From Sphingobacteriales bacterium (GTDB lineage Bacteria > Bacteroidota > Bacteroidia > Chitinophagales > CAIOSU01): a stretch of DNA of 64,000 nt. The DNA is taken from positions 276,547 to 340,546 of the forward strand of contig JAIXUD010000002.1 in the NCBI GenBank assembly GCA_027483645.1, read 5' to 3'. Position numbers and translations under genes: made by a program. The notes beneath the pieces were generated by a model that saw only the letters and a list, made by a program, of their open reading frames with translations, was not told the DNA's origin and did no database searches. Shown here piece after piece: positions 41,401 through 50,175 of this stretch (the first letter of the stretch is position 1; every line of letters starts with the position of its first letter).

Positions 41401-44253
41401 ATGCAGAACGAAACCTTACCTGCCATAAGCGATGTGGAGATTGAGCGCCTAAATGTATGGGGCGCACGGGTACACAACTTACGGAACGTGGACGTGGCAC
41501 TGCCACGAAACCAATTTGTAGTAATTACTGGCATTAGCGGCAGCGGCAAGTCGTCGTTGGCTTTTGATACCATATATGCCGAAGGGCAGCGCCGCTATAT
41601 TGAGAGCTTTAGTGCCTATGCGCGCCAGTTTTTGGGCAGCATGGAGCGCCCCGACGTGGACAAGATTACGGGCCTGAGCCCAGTAATATCCATCGAGCAG
41701 AAAACCACCAACAAAAACCCCCGCTCAACGGTGGGTACGGTTACTGAGATATACGACTTTATCCGCCTATTGTACGCGCGTATTGGCGTGGCATATAGTT
41801 ATGAGACTGGCAAGAAGATGGTTCGCTTTACCGAGAACCAAATAATGGATTACATCCTAGAGAACTACAAGGACAAGAAGATAGTGGTGCTTGCACCACT
41901 AGTGCGCGGTCGTAAAGGGCATTACCGAGAGCTATTTGAGAAGGTACGCAAGCAAGGCTACTTAAAAGTGCGGGTGGATGGCGAGACCTTGGAGTTGAAA
42001 GACAAGATGCAGGTGGACCGCTACAAAATTCACGACATTGAGTTGGTAGTAGACAGGCTTGCTGTGGGTGAGGATGTGAAAGAACGCCTAAAACCATCGA
42101 TAGATGCAGCGCTGAAAATGGGGAACGGCCTCTTGATGATTATGGATCATGAAACCGAGAAGGTAAACCAGTTCAGCAAACAACTGATGTGCCCTGAGAG
42201 CGGTTTGGCTTACGAAGACCCCTCGCCCAATACATTTTCATTCAACTCACCGTATGGTGCCTGCCCGCATTGCCGTGGCTTGGGCGGTGTACACGATATT
42301 GATTTGAAGAGTGTAATACCGGATGATAACCTTTCGCTAAACACGGGCGGCATATTGGCCTTGGGCGAATGGAGGGATAACTACGCCTTCCGCGCATTGC
42401 GTGACCTGAGCAAAAAGTATAAGTTCAACCTTTCTGCGCCTATTAAGGAGTTGCCAGAGAAGGTAATGAACGTGATATTGTACGGCAACGAAGAAGGCGT
42501 ATTGCCCGAATTGGAGGATATAGAGCCGTATAGCACTGTTTTTGAAGGAGTGTACAACATGATACGCCGCTGCTATTACGAAACCAGCAGCGAAAACCTA
42601 CGCAAATGGGCCGAGGAGTTTATGGAAGAAGTGCCGTGCCCTGAGTGCAACGGTACTCGTTTGAAAAAAGAGAGCTTATACTTTAAAGTTGCCGAAAAGA
42701 ACATCGCCGAAATATCATCTTTGGATATTGGCGACCTAATGAAGTGGTTTGAAGGCATTGAAGAACGCCTTGATGACCGCAGCCGTGCCATTGCGCACGA
42801 TTTGCTGAAGGAGATACGCTCGCGCATCGGCTTTTTGCTGGATGTGGGACTGGAGTACCTTACCCTATACCGCAGCAGCCGTAGCCTTTCGGGTGGGGAG
42901 AGCCAACGTATACGCTTGGCTACGCAAATAGGCTCGCAGTTGGTGGGTGTTACGTACATATTGGATGAGCCCAGCATCGGCCTGCACCAGCGCGACAATA
43001 CCCGCTTAATAAAAGCCTTGCGCGAACTAACCGAAGTAGGCAACACCGTATTGGTAGTAGAGCACGACAAAGATATTATGATGGCGTGCGACTACATAAT
43101 CGACATGGGCCCCGGTGCCGGTAGGCTGGGAGGCGAAGTAGTAGGCCAAGGCACGCCCGAGGAATTCCTAAAGCAAAATACTCTTACCGCAAAATACCTG
43201 CGTGAGGAGAAGACCATAGCCATACCAGCTAAGCGCCGCAGGGCTACCGAAGGGCAGCACCTGGTAATCCGCGGGGCAAAGGGTCACAATTTGAAGGATG
43301 TCGATGTAAGCATTCCGCTGGGGGTGTTGGTGAGCGTTACGGGGGTTTCCGGTAGCGGCAAATCGAGCTTGGTGAACGGTACGCTTTACCCTATCCTTAA
43401 GCACCACGTGTATAATAGCCGCCAAAAGCCATTGAAATATGATATGGTAGATGGCCTGCAGTATATTGACAAGGTTATCGAGATTGACCAATCGCCCATT
43501 GGGCGCACGCCACGCAGTAACCCTGCTACTTATATCGGGGTGTTTGGCGACATACGCAACTTGTTTGCCCTGTTGCCAGAAGCGAAGATACGTGGCTACA
43601 AGCCCGGCCGTTTCTCCTTCAACGTAAAGGGCGGCCGCTGTGAAGAATGCCAAGGCGGCGGGATGAAGATTATCGAAATGAACTTCTTGCCTGACGTGCA
43701 TGTGCTTTGCGAAACCTGCATGGGTAAGCGCTACAACCGCGAAACACTGGAAGTACGCTACAAAGGAAAATCGATAAGCGACGTGCTGGAGATGCCCGTT
43801 CGCGAAGGCGTGGAGTTTTTTGAGCCAGTACCTGCCATCCATCGCAAGCTGAAAACACTATTGAGCGTAGGTTTGGGTTACGTAACCCTGGGCCAAGCTG
43901 CCACCACCCTAAGCGGCGGGGAAGCGCAGCGCGTAAAGCTTGCCAGCGAACTGAGCAAAAAAGACACCGGAAAAACTTTCTACATTCTCGATGAACCAAC
44001 CACAGGCTTGCACTTTGAAGACATAAGCCTGCTACTGAAAGTATTGCAGAAGCTGGTAGATAAAGGCAACACGGTACTGGTTATCGAGCACAACCTGGAT
44101 GTGGTAAAAGTAAGCGACCATGTGATTGACCTAGGCCCCGAAGGCGGTAACCGCGGTGGCCGCATTATAGCCACTGGCACCCCTGAAGACATCGCCAATA
44201 CCAAAGGCAGCCACACAGGGCAGTATTTAAGGCCTGAGCTGAAGATGGGTTGA
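41401..44253 (+). CDS. uvrA: Excinuclease ABC subunit UvrA
   Basis: 950 residues from ATG 41401 (an upstream TTG at 41392 is in frame). Two ABC ATPase halves: Walker A GISGSGKSSLAFDT near residue 45 and GVSGSGKSSLVNG near residue 650; ABC signatures LSGGESQRIRLA and LSGGEAQRVKLA. Zinc-binding Cys clusters: CPHC..., CPEC, and the C-terminal CEEC...CETCMGKRYN. UvrA scans DNA and loads UvrB at bulky lesions in nucleotide excision repair. Length and motifs are those of full-size UvrA1. Confidence 0.97.
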   Translation: MQNETLPAISDVEIERLNVWGARVHNLRNVDVALPRNQFVVITGISGSGKSSLAFDTIYAEGQRRYIESFSAYARQFLGSMERPDVDKITGLSPVISIEQKTTNKNPRSTVGTVTEIYDFIRLLYARIGVAYSYETGKKMVRFTENQIMDYILENYKDKKIVVLAPLVRGRKGHYRELFEKVRKQGYLKVRVDGETLELKDKMQVDRYKIHDIELVVDRLAVGEDVKERLKPSIDAALKMGNGLLMIMDHETEKVNQFSKQLMCPESGLAYEDPSPNTFSFNSPYGACPHCRGLGGVHDIDLKSVIPDDNLSLNTGGILALGEWRDNYAFRALRDLSKKYKFNLSAPIKELPEKVMNVILYGNEEGVLPELEDIEPYSTVFEGVYNMIRRCYYETSSENLRKWAEEFMEEVPCPECNGTRLKKESLYFKVAEKNIAEISSLDIGDLMKWFEGIEERLDDRSRAIAHDLLKEIRSRIGFLLDVGLEYLTLYRSSRSLSGGESQRIRLATQIGSQLVGVTYILDEPSIGLHQRDNTRLIKALRELTEVGNTVLVVEHDKDIMMACDYIIDMGPGAGRLGGEVVGQGTPEEFLKQNTLTAKYLREEKTIAIPAKRRRATEGQHLVIRGAKGHNLKDVDVSIPLGVLVSVTGVSGSGKSSLVNGTLYPILKHHVYNSRQKPLKYDMVDGLQYIDKVIEIDQSPIGRTPRSNPATYIGVFGDIRNLFALLPEAKIRGYKPGRFSFNVKGGRCEECQGGGMKIIEMNFLPDVHVLCETCMGKRYNRETLEVRYKGKSISDVLEMPVREGVEFFEPVPAIHRKLKTLLSVGLGYVTLGQAATTLSGGEAQRVKLASELSKKDTGKTFYILDEPTTGLHFEDISLLLKVLQKLVDKGNTVLVIEHNLDVVKVSDHVIDLGPEGGNRGGRIIATGTPEDIANTKGSHTGQYLRPELKMG

Positions 44254-44316
44254 TTGGTTGACTGGTTAATCAGTTGATTGGATATTGGATATTTGTTATT
44301 GGTTATTGGTTATTGG
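44250..44316. repeat. Heptad repeat, TTGGTTA/TTGGATA units (left arm)
   Basis: From TTGATTG through TTGGATA, TTGGATA, TTTGTTA, TTGGTTA, TTGGTTA: nine to ten 7-base steps starting within the last codons of uvrA. Confidence 0.85.
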
Positions 44317-44498
44317 TGCAGTCTGGGCATAGAAACTTAGTTCCTGACTTGTTGGATTGCCTCCATTTTTTATCTAAGACTACTAATCTTTAGACGCTAC
44401 TATCAGTACCAATTATTCCGCGGCTTTTATCAATCCTCCGTCTCAATTGGTATATTAGTCGTTCCAAAGGATAGGGATTGGTTACGACCCTGTTGTTT

Positions 44499-44530
44499 TA
44501 ACCAATAACCAATCAACTAATCAACCAATA
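44499..44530. repeat. Heptad repeat, TAACCAA units (right, inverted arm)
   Basis: TAACCAA, TAACCAA, TCAACTA, ATCAACC; the reverse complement of the TTGGTTA/TTGATTG arm at 44250-44316. The arms enclose about 180 bases of non-coding DNA, and this one ends 11 bases before the sensor kinase ATG. Confidence 0.8.
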
Positions 44531-44541
44531 TACCACACCCA

Positions 44542-47517
44542 ATGAGGCTAAAAGGGCTTCTTTCTCTACTATTCCTGCTATTGGCCATTGGTTCGCTAAA
44601 GGCTCAGCAATACAATTATCGTCATTACACCACCGCCGATGGGCTACCCAGCTCTACGGTTTACTCTATGGTGCAAGATGACTTGGGCTACCTATGGTTT
44701 TCCACTAGCCAAGGCGTGGCCCGGTTCGATGGGTACAAATTCAAAACCTTCACTGTACTAGATGGCCTGCCCGATAACGATGTGCTGGCCATATTTAAAG
44801 GCCAGAGAGGAAAGCTTTGGTTCATCGCTTTCAACAAGCAAGTATCGTATTACGATGCCAGCACCAAGGAGATAAAAATCTACGATAAGTATAGCCTTCC
44901 ATCCCTACCCCTCAATGTATTTGAGCAGTCCGATGGAACGGTGATGATTGGTACGCATAACAGCGGCCTTTGTATCATAAAGGATGATCAAACCACAGTA
45001 CTCACCAATACCCAACTGCCATTGAACAGCAACTTCGCCATACCCGACTCGGCCAATGGCGATTTATGGGTGGCAGGGCTGTCGCGTTTTTTCAATTTAA
45101 GGGACCGGAGTATCATGTTCCAAATTGCCGATAGCACTATACTGCTGGATGATTTCATTAAGATATGCCGCCACAAAGAAAGGCTCATAGTATATACTAG
45201 GCGCCATATATTGGAGCTAAAGGATGGGTGCCTCACATTTGTTTTCTCCACCCCTGATTATGGCGAAGGTATCTTTATCCATTTTGTAGAAGTAGATAAG
45301 GCAGGCAACTTATTGGCGGCAACTCAACTTGGCGGTTTTGTAGTGCCGGCTTCGGGCAGGCAACCCATTGAGCGGCTATTGCCGTTTGAACCCATCAGCC
45401 GCTTTATGGAAGATGCAGAGGGCAACTATTGGTTGAGCTCTTTAAACGATGGCATCTACATGTTACCAGCATCCAGCAGGCTGGTGGAAAACATTGCAAG
45501 CAACAAAGGCCTATCCAACAACAAAATAAGCTCCTTATTTAAGTTAAATGGCGATGTATTGTTTAGCACCAATAACGGTACCATTGGCGGATGGATAAAT
45601 GACAGCTTGATAAGTGAGGCCCTATCCCGCTTCTTTTTTACGGGGCTAGCCAATTGCCAAAAGGTAAACGATTCGCTCACCCTTTGCGCCAGCAACTTCG
45701 GTACTTTTATTTTTTCCGATCTCTACGAGCCTAACCTTGAGCAGATAATGAAGGTGGTTGCCGGCCATGATATCATCATCAAAGAAAGAAAGCTTTCACT
45801 GCCCATAATGCCCTATAACCTATCGTTTGGGAATATGAAACACGTAACCTCCGACGGTAAAAACCGCATATGGCTTGCTGGTTTGCTTGGCCTGTTGGCG
45901 CTAGAGATAGACCTTGAAGAGGATGTATTTCATTTTAGCTCCATACAGCCCAACAGAACCACTGCTGTAAAATATACACAAGATGGCAGGCTTTGGTTTT
46001 CCACCTTGGATAGTATGGGCACTATATTGCCTGGTGGCCGTATTGAAATGACCCACTTGGATAGTTTCGGTATTAAAGGCTATGTAACTGCCATTATTGA
46101 AGATGACAACCATAACCTCTGGTTTACCTCATCGGGCTATGGGCTGTACGTTTTCGATGGAGACTCCCTATACAATTACAATACCACCCATGGTCTTTCT
46201 AGTAGTTTTATAACCAGTGCAGCGCTGCACAATGACCAGTTGATATTGGGTACTAACAGTGGGGTAAATATTGTGCATGTTGCCAGCAAGGCACCTTATG
46301 CGGATAGGGTGTACCCCTTATCAATAAACGATGCCTTGGTATCTAAAGAAGTAAACCATTTACTAATTGATAAGGGTAAACTGTTTGTAGCTACCAGCAA
46401 AGGAATCTCGCAAGTACCCATTTCGGCCTTCACAACCGATACACTTTCGCCAAGGGTTTACCTTAGCCGTTTTCAAATAAATGAGCGCGACACCTCGCTC
46501 CTGGCAACCTATACCTTGCCTTACTCCATGAATAATATAAAGCTTGAGTACCTAGGGCTATTGTATAAGGCAGATGGCAACATACTATACCGCTACCAAA
46601 TGGAGGGTATTGATAGTGGCTGGGTAGAAACCCCATTTACCAATGCCCAATACCCCACCATGCCGCCGGGCAGCTATACCTTTAAGGTGGATGCCCGCAG
46701 CCTGCAAGGCCCTTGGAGCGAAAAACCCGCAACCATGCAAATAACCATATCGCCCCCGTTTTGGCAAACATGGTGGTTTAGGATATTAATGGTGTTGGTA
46801 GTGGCCGGTATTGTTACCGGTATTAGTTATGCTATTATTAAATATTACCGTAATCAAAGTCAGATAGCCCAGCGGATGGTAGAGCTAGAAGGCCAAGCAT
46901 TGAGGGCAAATATGAACCCGCACTTTGTGTTCAATGCGCTAAATGCCATCCACGATTTCATTGCGAACCAAGATGAACGATCAGCACATTTATATTTGGG
47001 TAAATTTGCCCAGCTTATAAGAAGTATATTAGACCAGAGTAGAAAGAACTATATTTCACTAGATGAAGAAATAGATACACTAAGATTATACTTAGAACTT
47101 GAAAACATGCGTTTTGAGCATAAATTTGCTTATCAAATTAAAATTGAAGATACCATACAACCATATGATATAGAATTGCCGCCTATGCTTATACAGCCTT
47201 ATCTGGAGAATGCCATAAGGCACGGGCTGATGGACATGAGCGCGGCGGGGATGATAGAGGTAGCATTTGCTTATGAAGCCCAAAACCTGAAATGCAGTGT
47301 TACCGATAATGGAATTGGAAGAAAAAAAGCAGCGGAGATAAGCAGCAAACGCTTAAAAAGCCATCGCTCGGTAGGGATGGAGATTACCAAAAAACGCATT
47401 GAATTGCTTAATGAAGGAAGCAATTACGGACAGGTGGTCATTACCGACCTTTATGATATTAATGGGCAAGCTACTGGTACAAAGGTTGAACTGGTGCTAC
47501 CTGTAAAAGAGCAATAG
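44542..47517 (+). CDS. LytS-type sensor histidine kinase with periplasmic propeller
   Basis: 991 residues. A signal peptide (…LLAIGSLKAQ) is followed by periplasmic two-component-regulator propeller repeats (GLPSSTVYSMVQDDLGYLWFSTSQGVARFDG and similar) over about 25-640, a Y_Y_Y domain near 650-735, a single helix near 748-772, and a cytoplasmic His_kinase (PF06580) region with the phosphorylatable His in NPHFVFNALN near residue 795 and an N-box LENAIRHGL. The sensor partner is the LytTR regulator 4 bases downstream. The ligand of the propeller is unknown; in Bacteroidota such sensors often detect carbohydrates, but nothing here shows it. Confidence 0.93.
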   Translation: MRLKGLLSLLFLLLAIGSLKAQQYNYRHYTTADGLPSSTVYSMVQDDLGYLWFSTSQGVARFDGYKFKTFTVLDGLPDNDVLAIFKGQRGKLWFIAFNKQVSYYDASTKEIKIYDKYSLPSLPLNVFEQSDGTVMIGTHNSGLCIIKDDQTTVLTNTQLPLNSNFAIPDSANGDLWVAGLSRFFNLRDRSIMFQIADSTILLDDFIKICRHKERLIVYTRRHILELKDGCLTFVFSTPDYGEGIFIHFVEVDKAGNLLAATQLGGFVVPASGRQPIERLLPFEPISRFMEDAEGNYWLSSLNDGIYMLPASSRLVENIASNKGLSNNKISSLFKLNGDVLFSTNNGTIGGWINDSLISEALSRFFFTGLANCQKVNDSLTLCASNFGTFIFSDLYEPNLEQIMKVVAGHDIIIKERKLSLPIMPYNLSFGNMKHVTSDGKNRIWLAGLLGLLALEIDLEEDVFHFSSIQPNRTTAVKYTQDGRLWFSTLDSMGTILPGGRIEMTHLDSFGIKGYVTAIIEDDNHNLWFTSSGYGLYVFDGDSLYNYNTTHGLSSSFITSAALHNDQLILGTNSGVNIVHVASKAPYADRVYPLSINDALVSKEVNHLLIDKGKLFVATSKGISQVPISAFTTDTLSPRVYLSRFQINERDTSLLATYTLPYSMNNIKLEYLGLLYKADGNILYRYQMEGIDSGWVETPFTNAQYPTMPPGSYTFKVDARSLQGPWSEKPATMQITISPPFWQTWWFRILMVLVVAGIVTGISYAIIKYYRNQSQIAQRMVELEGQALRANMNPHFVFNALNAIHDFIANQDERSAHLYLGKFAQLIRSILDQSRKNYISLDEEIDTLRLYLELENMRFEHKFAYQIKIEDTIQPYDIELPPMLIQPYLENAIRHGLMDMSAAGMIEVAFAYEAQNLKCSVTDNGIGRKKAAEISSKRLKSHRSVGMEITKKRIELLNEGSNYGQVVITDLYDINGQATGTKVELVLPVKEQ

Positions 47518-47521
47518 TAAT

Positions 47522-48271
47522 ATGGGCGATGTAATAAAATGCGTAATTGTTGATGACGAGTTAAGGGCACGAAGCGGCTTGAAAAAACTATTGGAAAACT
47601 ACTGCGAACGGGTAGAAGTGGTAGGTATGGCCGAGTCTGTAGCCAGAGCTCGGCAGGTGATTGCCGAAACTAAACCCGATTTGGTGTTTCTGGATATTGA
47701 CATGCCAGGTGGTGATGGGTTCGACTTGTTGGAGCAGATGGACGACATCTCGTTTGAAGTGATATTCGCCACTGCTTACGACCAATTTGCCCTGAAGGCA
47801 ATCAAATTTTCGGCATTGGATTATTTGCTGAAGCCTATTGATTTGGAAGAGCTCATTTCTGCCGTTGAAAAGATGCACCAGAAAATCGGGCAAAAGCCGA
47901 ACTACGAAAAGTACAAGTCGCTAAAGGCAAATATTGCCCAAAAGACCTTGGAGCGCATGGCTTTGCCAACGTCAGACGGGCTTATTTTCATCAACATCAA
48001 AGATATCATCCGCCTACAATCCGATGGAAGCTATACGGTGTTCCACATAGGCACAGGCAAGAACATTTTAGTGGCCAAAACCTTGGGCGAATACGAGGAA
48101 ATACTGCAAGAAAACGGATTCTTCCGCACACACCACTCTCACATTATCAACATCAACCGTATACAAAAGTATGTGCGTGGCCGCGGCGGCTACGTGGTAA
48201 TGGATGACGGCAGTAGTGTGGACGTTTCCGCCCGAAGGAAAGATGAGTTCTTGGCTATGATGAAATTTTAG
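47522..48271 (+). CDS. LytTR-family response regulator
   Basis: 249 residues. The receiver domain has DDE near residues 11-13, the phosphoacceptor Asp58 in VFLDIDMPGG, and Lys in LLKPIDLEE. A LytTR DNA-binding domain follows from about residue 145 (ITFINIKDIIRLQSDGSYTVFHI-type strands, FFRTHHSHIININRI). It is paired with the histidine kinase 4 bases upstream and should bind direct repeats upstream of its target promoters as a dimer. The targets cannot be deduced from the window. Confidence 0.95.
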   Translation: MGDVIKCVIVDDELRARSGLKKLLENYCERVEVVGMAESVARARQVIAETKPDLVFLDIDMPGGDGFDLLEQMDDISFEVIFATAYDQFALKAIKFSALDYLLKPIDLEELISAVEKMHQKIGQKPNYEKYKSLKANIAQKTLERMALPTSDGLIFINIKDIIRLQSDGSYTVFHIGTGKNILVAKTLGEYEEILQENGFFRTHHSHIININRIQKYVRGRGGYVVMDDGSSVDVSARRKDEFLAMMKF

Positions 48272-48273
48272 GT

Positions 48274-48308
48274 CTGGTTATTGGTTGATTTGTTATTGGT
48301 TATTGGGT
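48274..48308. repeat. Heptad repeat, TTGGTTA-type units
   Basis: CTGGTTA, TTGGTTG, ATTTGTT, ATTGGTT, ATTGGGT: five steps starting 3 bases after the response regulator stop. Confidence 0.75.
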
Positions 48309-48315
48309 TGTGCCG

Positions 48316-48402
48316 TACACGAAGGAATCACAAAGAACACAAAGCCCGTATTATGCGCTTAGTGAACTTTGTGTCTTTTTTCTTAGTGTTCTTAGTGGTT
48401 AC
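48316..48402. repeat. Palindromic element C built from 9-base units
   Basis: CACGAAG, CACAAAG, CACAAAG, then the apex GCCCGTATTATGCGCTTAG, then CTTTGTGTC and CTTAGTG units ending AGTGGTTA. The apex is shared with A (inverted) and B. Confidence 0.85.
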
Positions 48403-48428
48403 ATTTTCTTACAAACCATCGCACCAAC

Positions 48429-48457
48429 AAAAAAGGGCGATACTTGCGCATCGCCCT
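48429..48457 (-). terminator. Terminator of the DUF3078 gene
   Basis: Eight-base stem (AGGGCGAT 48434-48441 with ATCGCCCT 48450-48457), 8-base loop, and six T on the minus strand, 20 bases after the stop at 48477. Confidence 0.85.
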
Positions 48458-48476
48458 CCATTTTGAACCAAACAGG

Positions 48477-49442
48477 TTACTTTTTTTCTTTGCTACCGAA
48501 TTTGTATCCTATGCTTATGGCCAAGTTTTCACGGAACTGCGTGCCTTTGCCTTCGTATATGCTACCATCTTCGCGGGTTTTGGGTACCATCACATCATCG
48601 TCGTACACCAGCTCGGTAGTAATGGCTACGTTCAACCATTCGTTCACCTTCAGGGTTACTTTGTTATTCCAGTTAATGTCGATGTTGCCTGGGTTTTCCA
48701 AGTAGTTGGCAAACAAGTCCAACTTGGTGCTGTAAGTGACATTCTTGAAAATTTCGGCATCAAAAGTAGCCGTTAAGAAAGCACCAAACTGGGCAAATAT
48801 CTTCTGTCCTTCCTCCACGCCATAGCGGGTTTCATCAATAGTCACGTTATCAACTACAATGTTGTTTTTATTAGTTACCGGCGAAAACATCATTTTAAAA
48901 TACTTAGGTGCGGTATACTCAATACCTGGCGCAATTACGACAAATGCTGGGGAGAAGCTCTTAGACAGTAACTGCCTGGTAGTATCTTCCGGGAAATCAT
49001 AACCCTTTGCAAACTGGCTGCGCAAGGTAGTAAGGAAGGAAAACTTCCAACCCTTAGCAAACTTATAATTGAACTGTGAGCCGATATCAAAAAAGTCATC
49101 CGACTTACGAAAACCGGCTTTACCTATTTTTTGAGTGCCAAAAGCCATATCAGCCCGCACATCCCAGCTATAATTCTTTTTCTCGTAGCTAGCTTTAAAG
49201 TTGACCATACCGTTTAGGCCCACGGCATTTTGTCCGCCACCTGCCCAGTTTACCAAGGCTATTTGGTTTACGTTGAGGGCTGCATTGCCGCTATACTTCC
49301 AGTAGCGCACAGTGTCTTCTTCAATAGGGGCGATAGTTGCTACAGTATCGTTAAAGATGACAATGCTATCGGTTTGCGCGTATGCCAGCGTATTGGCACA
49401 CACTAGTGCTACTAGCAACATCAATTTTAAAAGGTGGTTCAT
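48477..49442 (-). CDS. DUF3078 outer-membrane protein
   Basis: 321 residues from ATG 49442, which begins the signal peptide (MNHLLKLMLLVALVCANTLA, cleavage before YAQ). The segment WKYSGNAALNVNQIALVNWAGGGQNA and later beta-barrel strands are diagnostic of DUF3078, an outer-membrane barrel family of unknown function. The frame is also open to 49502, but the extension would place unrelated residues before the signal peptide. A terminator follows. Confidence 0.92.
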   Translation of the reverse strand: MNHLLKLMLLVALVCANTLAYAQTDSIVIFNDTVATIAPIEEDTVRYWKYSGNAALNVNQIALVNWAGGGQNAVGLNGMVNFKASYEKKNYSWDVRADMAFGTQKIGKAGFRKSDDFFDIGSQFNYKFAKGWKFSFLTTLRSQFAKGYDFPEDTTRQLLSKSFSPAFVVIAPGIEYTAPKYFKMMFSPVTNKNNIVVDNVTIDETRYGVEEGQKIFAQFGAFLTATFDAEIFKNVTYSTKLDLFANYLENPGNIDINWNNKVTLKVNEWLNVAITTELVYDDDVMVPKTREDGSIYEGKGTQFRENLAISIGYKFGSKEKK

Positions 49443-49586
49443 AGTAATCTTTTTAGGGTAGTTGGAATAAGCACGCAAAAGTAGTAAAAAATTATTTTTC
49501 AATTTATTTACCTCACAATCAGACGATTGTGATAATGCAACAAAAAATTATAGTACTATGTATTGCATAGTACCTTTCAATAGCTA

Positions 49587-49594
49587 TATCTTTG
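49587..49594 (+). promoter_or_regulatory. -7 element before the 36-residue peptide gene
   Basis: Exact TATCTTTG; RNA start would lie near 49600, some 60 bases before the ATG at 49663. Confidence 0.4.
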
Positions 49595-49662
49595 TATCAA
49601 CCAGTAGATAAGATGATAACGGTGCCGGATGGCAAATTCATTAGAACCCAAAACCTATAGCT

Positions 49663-49773
49663 ATGAGAAAGTGGATGATTACTATATTTTTTGCCGGCTT
49701 TATGTTGCTCTTCTCCACCCCAAAGCCAAACGCCACTAAACCTGCGGCTTGTGTTGAACTGGGTTGCGCTTAA
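49663..49773 (+). CDS. Exported 36-residue peptide
   Basis: MRKWMITIFFAGFMLLFSTP begins the product; it continues with Lys/Pro/Asn and ends in a segment with two Cys (AACVELGC) and Ala. A basic start, a hydrophobic stretch and a short Cys-containing tail give a signal-peptide-like design with a mature part of about 15 residues. It has its own upstream -7 element and lies before the PadR-PspC/GIN pair. No homologue recognised; the disulfide-capable tail and size could fit a secreted signal or an inner-membrane peptide. Confidence 0.5.
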   Translation: MRKWMITIFFAGFMLLFSTPKPNATKPAACVELGCA

Positions 49774-49783
49774 ACAATTTACC

Positions 49784-49811
49784 GTGGACAGTTGGCCGTC
49801 GACTGTTGACC
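49784..49811. repeat. Heptad repeat, GTNGACC units
   Basis: GTGGACA, GTTGGCC, GTCGACT, GTTGACC: four 7-base units ending 13 bases before the PadR ATG. Same family as 38302-38329. Confidence 0.8.
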
Positions 49812-49824
49812 AAATATTGAAACC

Positions 49825-50175
49825 ATGAATGCAGAAAATACCAAAGTGCAGATGCGGAAGGGGATACTGGAATACTGTATCCTCTCCATTATAGCCCGGG
49901 GCGAGGTATACGCATCGGATATATTGGATACTCTGAAGGATGCCCGGCTAATAGTGGTGGAAGGCACCCTTTACCCCATGCTTACCCGCTTAAAAAACAG
50001 TGGCTTGCTGAGCTACGAGTGGCGCGAAAGTGTATCGGGCCCACCCCGCAAATACTACCTACTTACGCCGGAAGGCAAGGCATTTCTACAAGACCTCGAC
50101 CAAACTTGGGAAGACTTGGTGTATGCCGTAAATGTTACCATTACTAAACGCGAAAACAACAACAGCCATGAATAA
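49825..50175 (+). CDS. PadR-family transcriptional regulator
   Basis: 116 residues. The winged helix begins KVQMRKGILEYCILSIIARGEVYASDIL, with VEGTLYPMLTRLKNSGLL as the recognition helix and wing entry and GPPRKYYLLTPEGKAFL as the wing. PadR proteins are dimeric repressors that respond to small molecules. Its end overlaps the start of the PspC/GIN gene by 8 bases, so it likely controls that gene and itself. Confidence 0.94.
   Translation: MNAENTKVQMRKGILEYCILSIIARGEVYASDILDTLKDARLIVVEGTLYPMLTRLKNSGLLSYEWRESVSGPPRKYYLLTPEGKAFLQDLDQTWEDLVYAVNVTITKRENNNSHE

Noticed and set aside
43168..43842. 224-residue antisense frame in uvrA
   Set aside because: Lies fully opposite a certain gene; the open frame follows from the codon bias of uvrA.
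49612..49662. 14-codon frame before the 36-residue peptide
   Set aside because: Too short and without signal or conservation evidence; could be a leader but nothing supports it.
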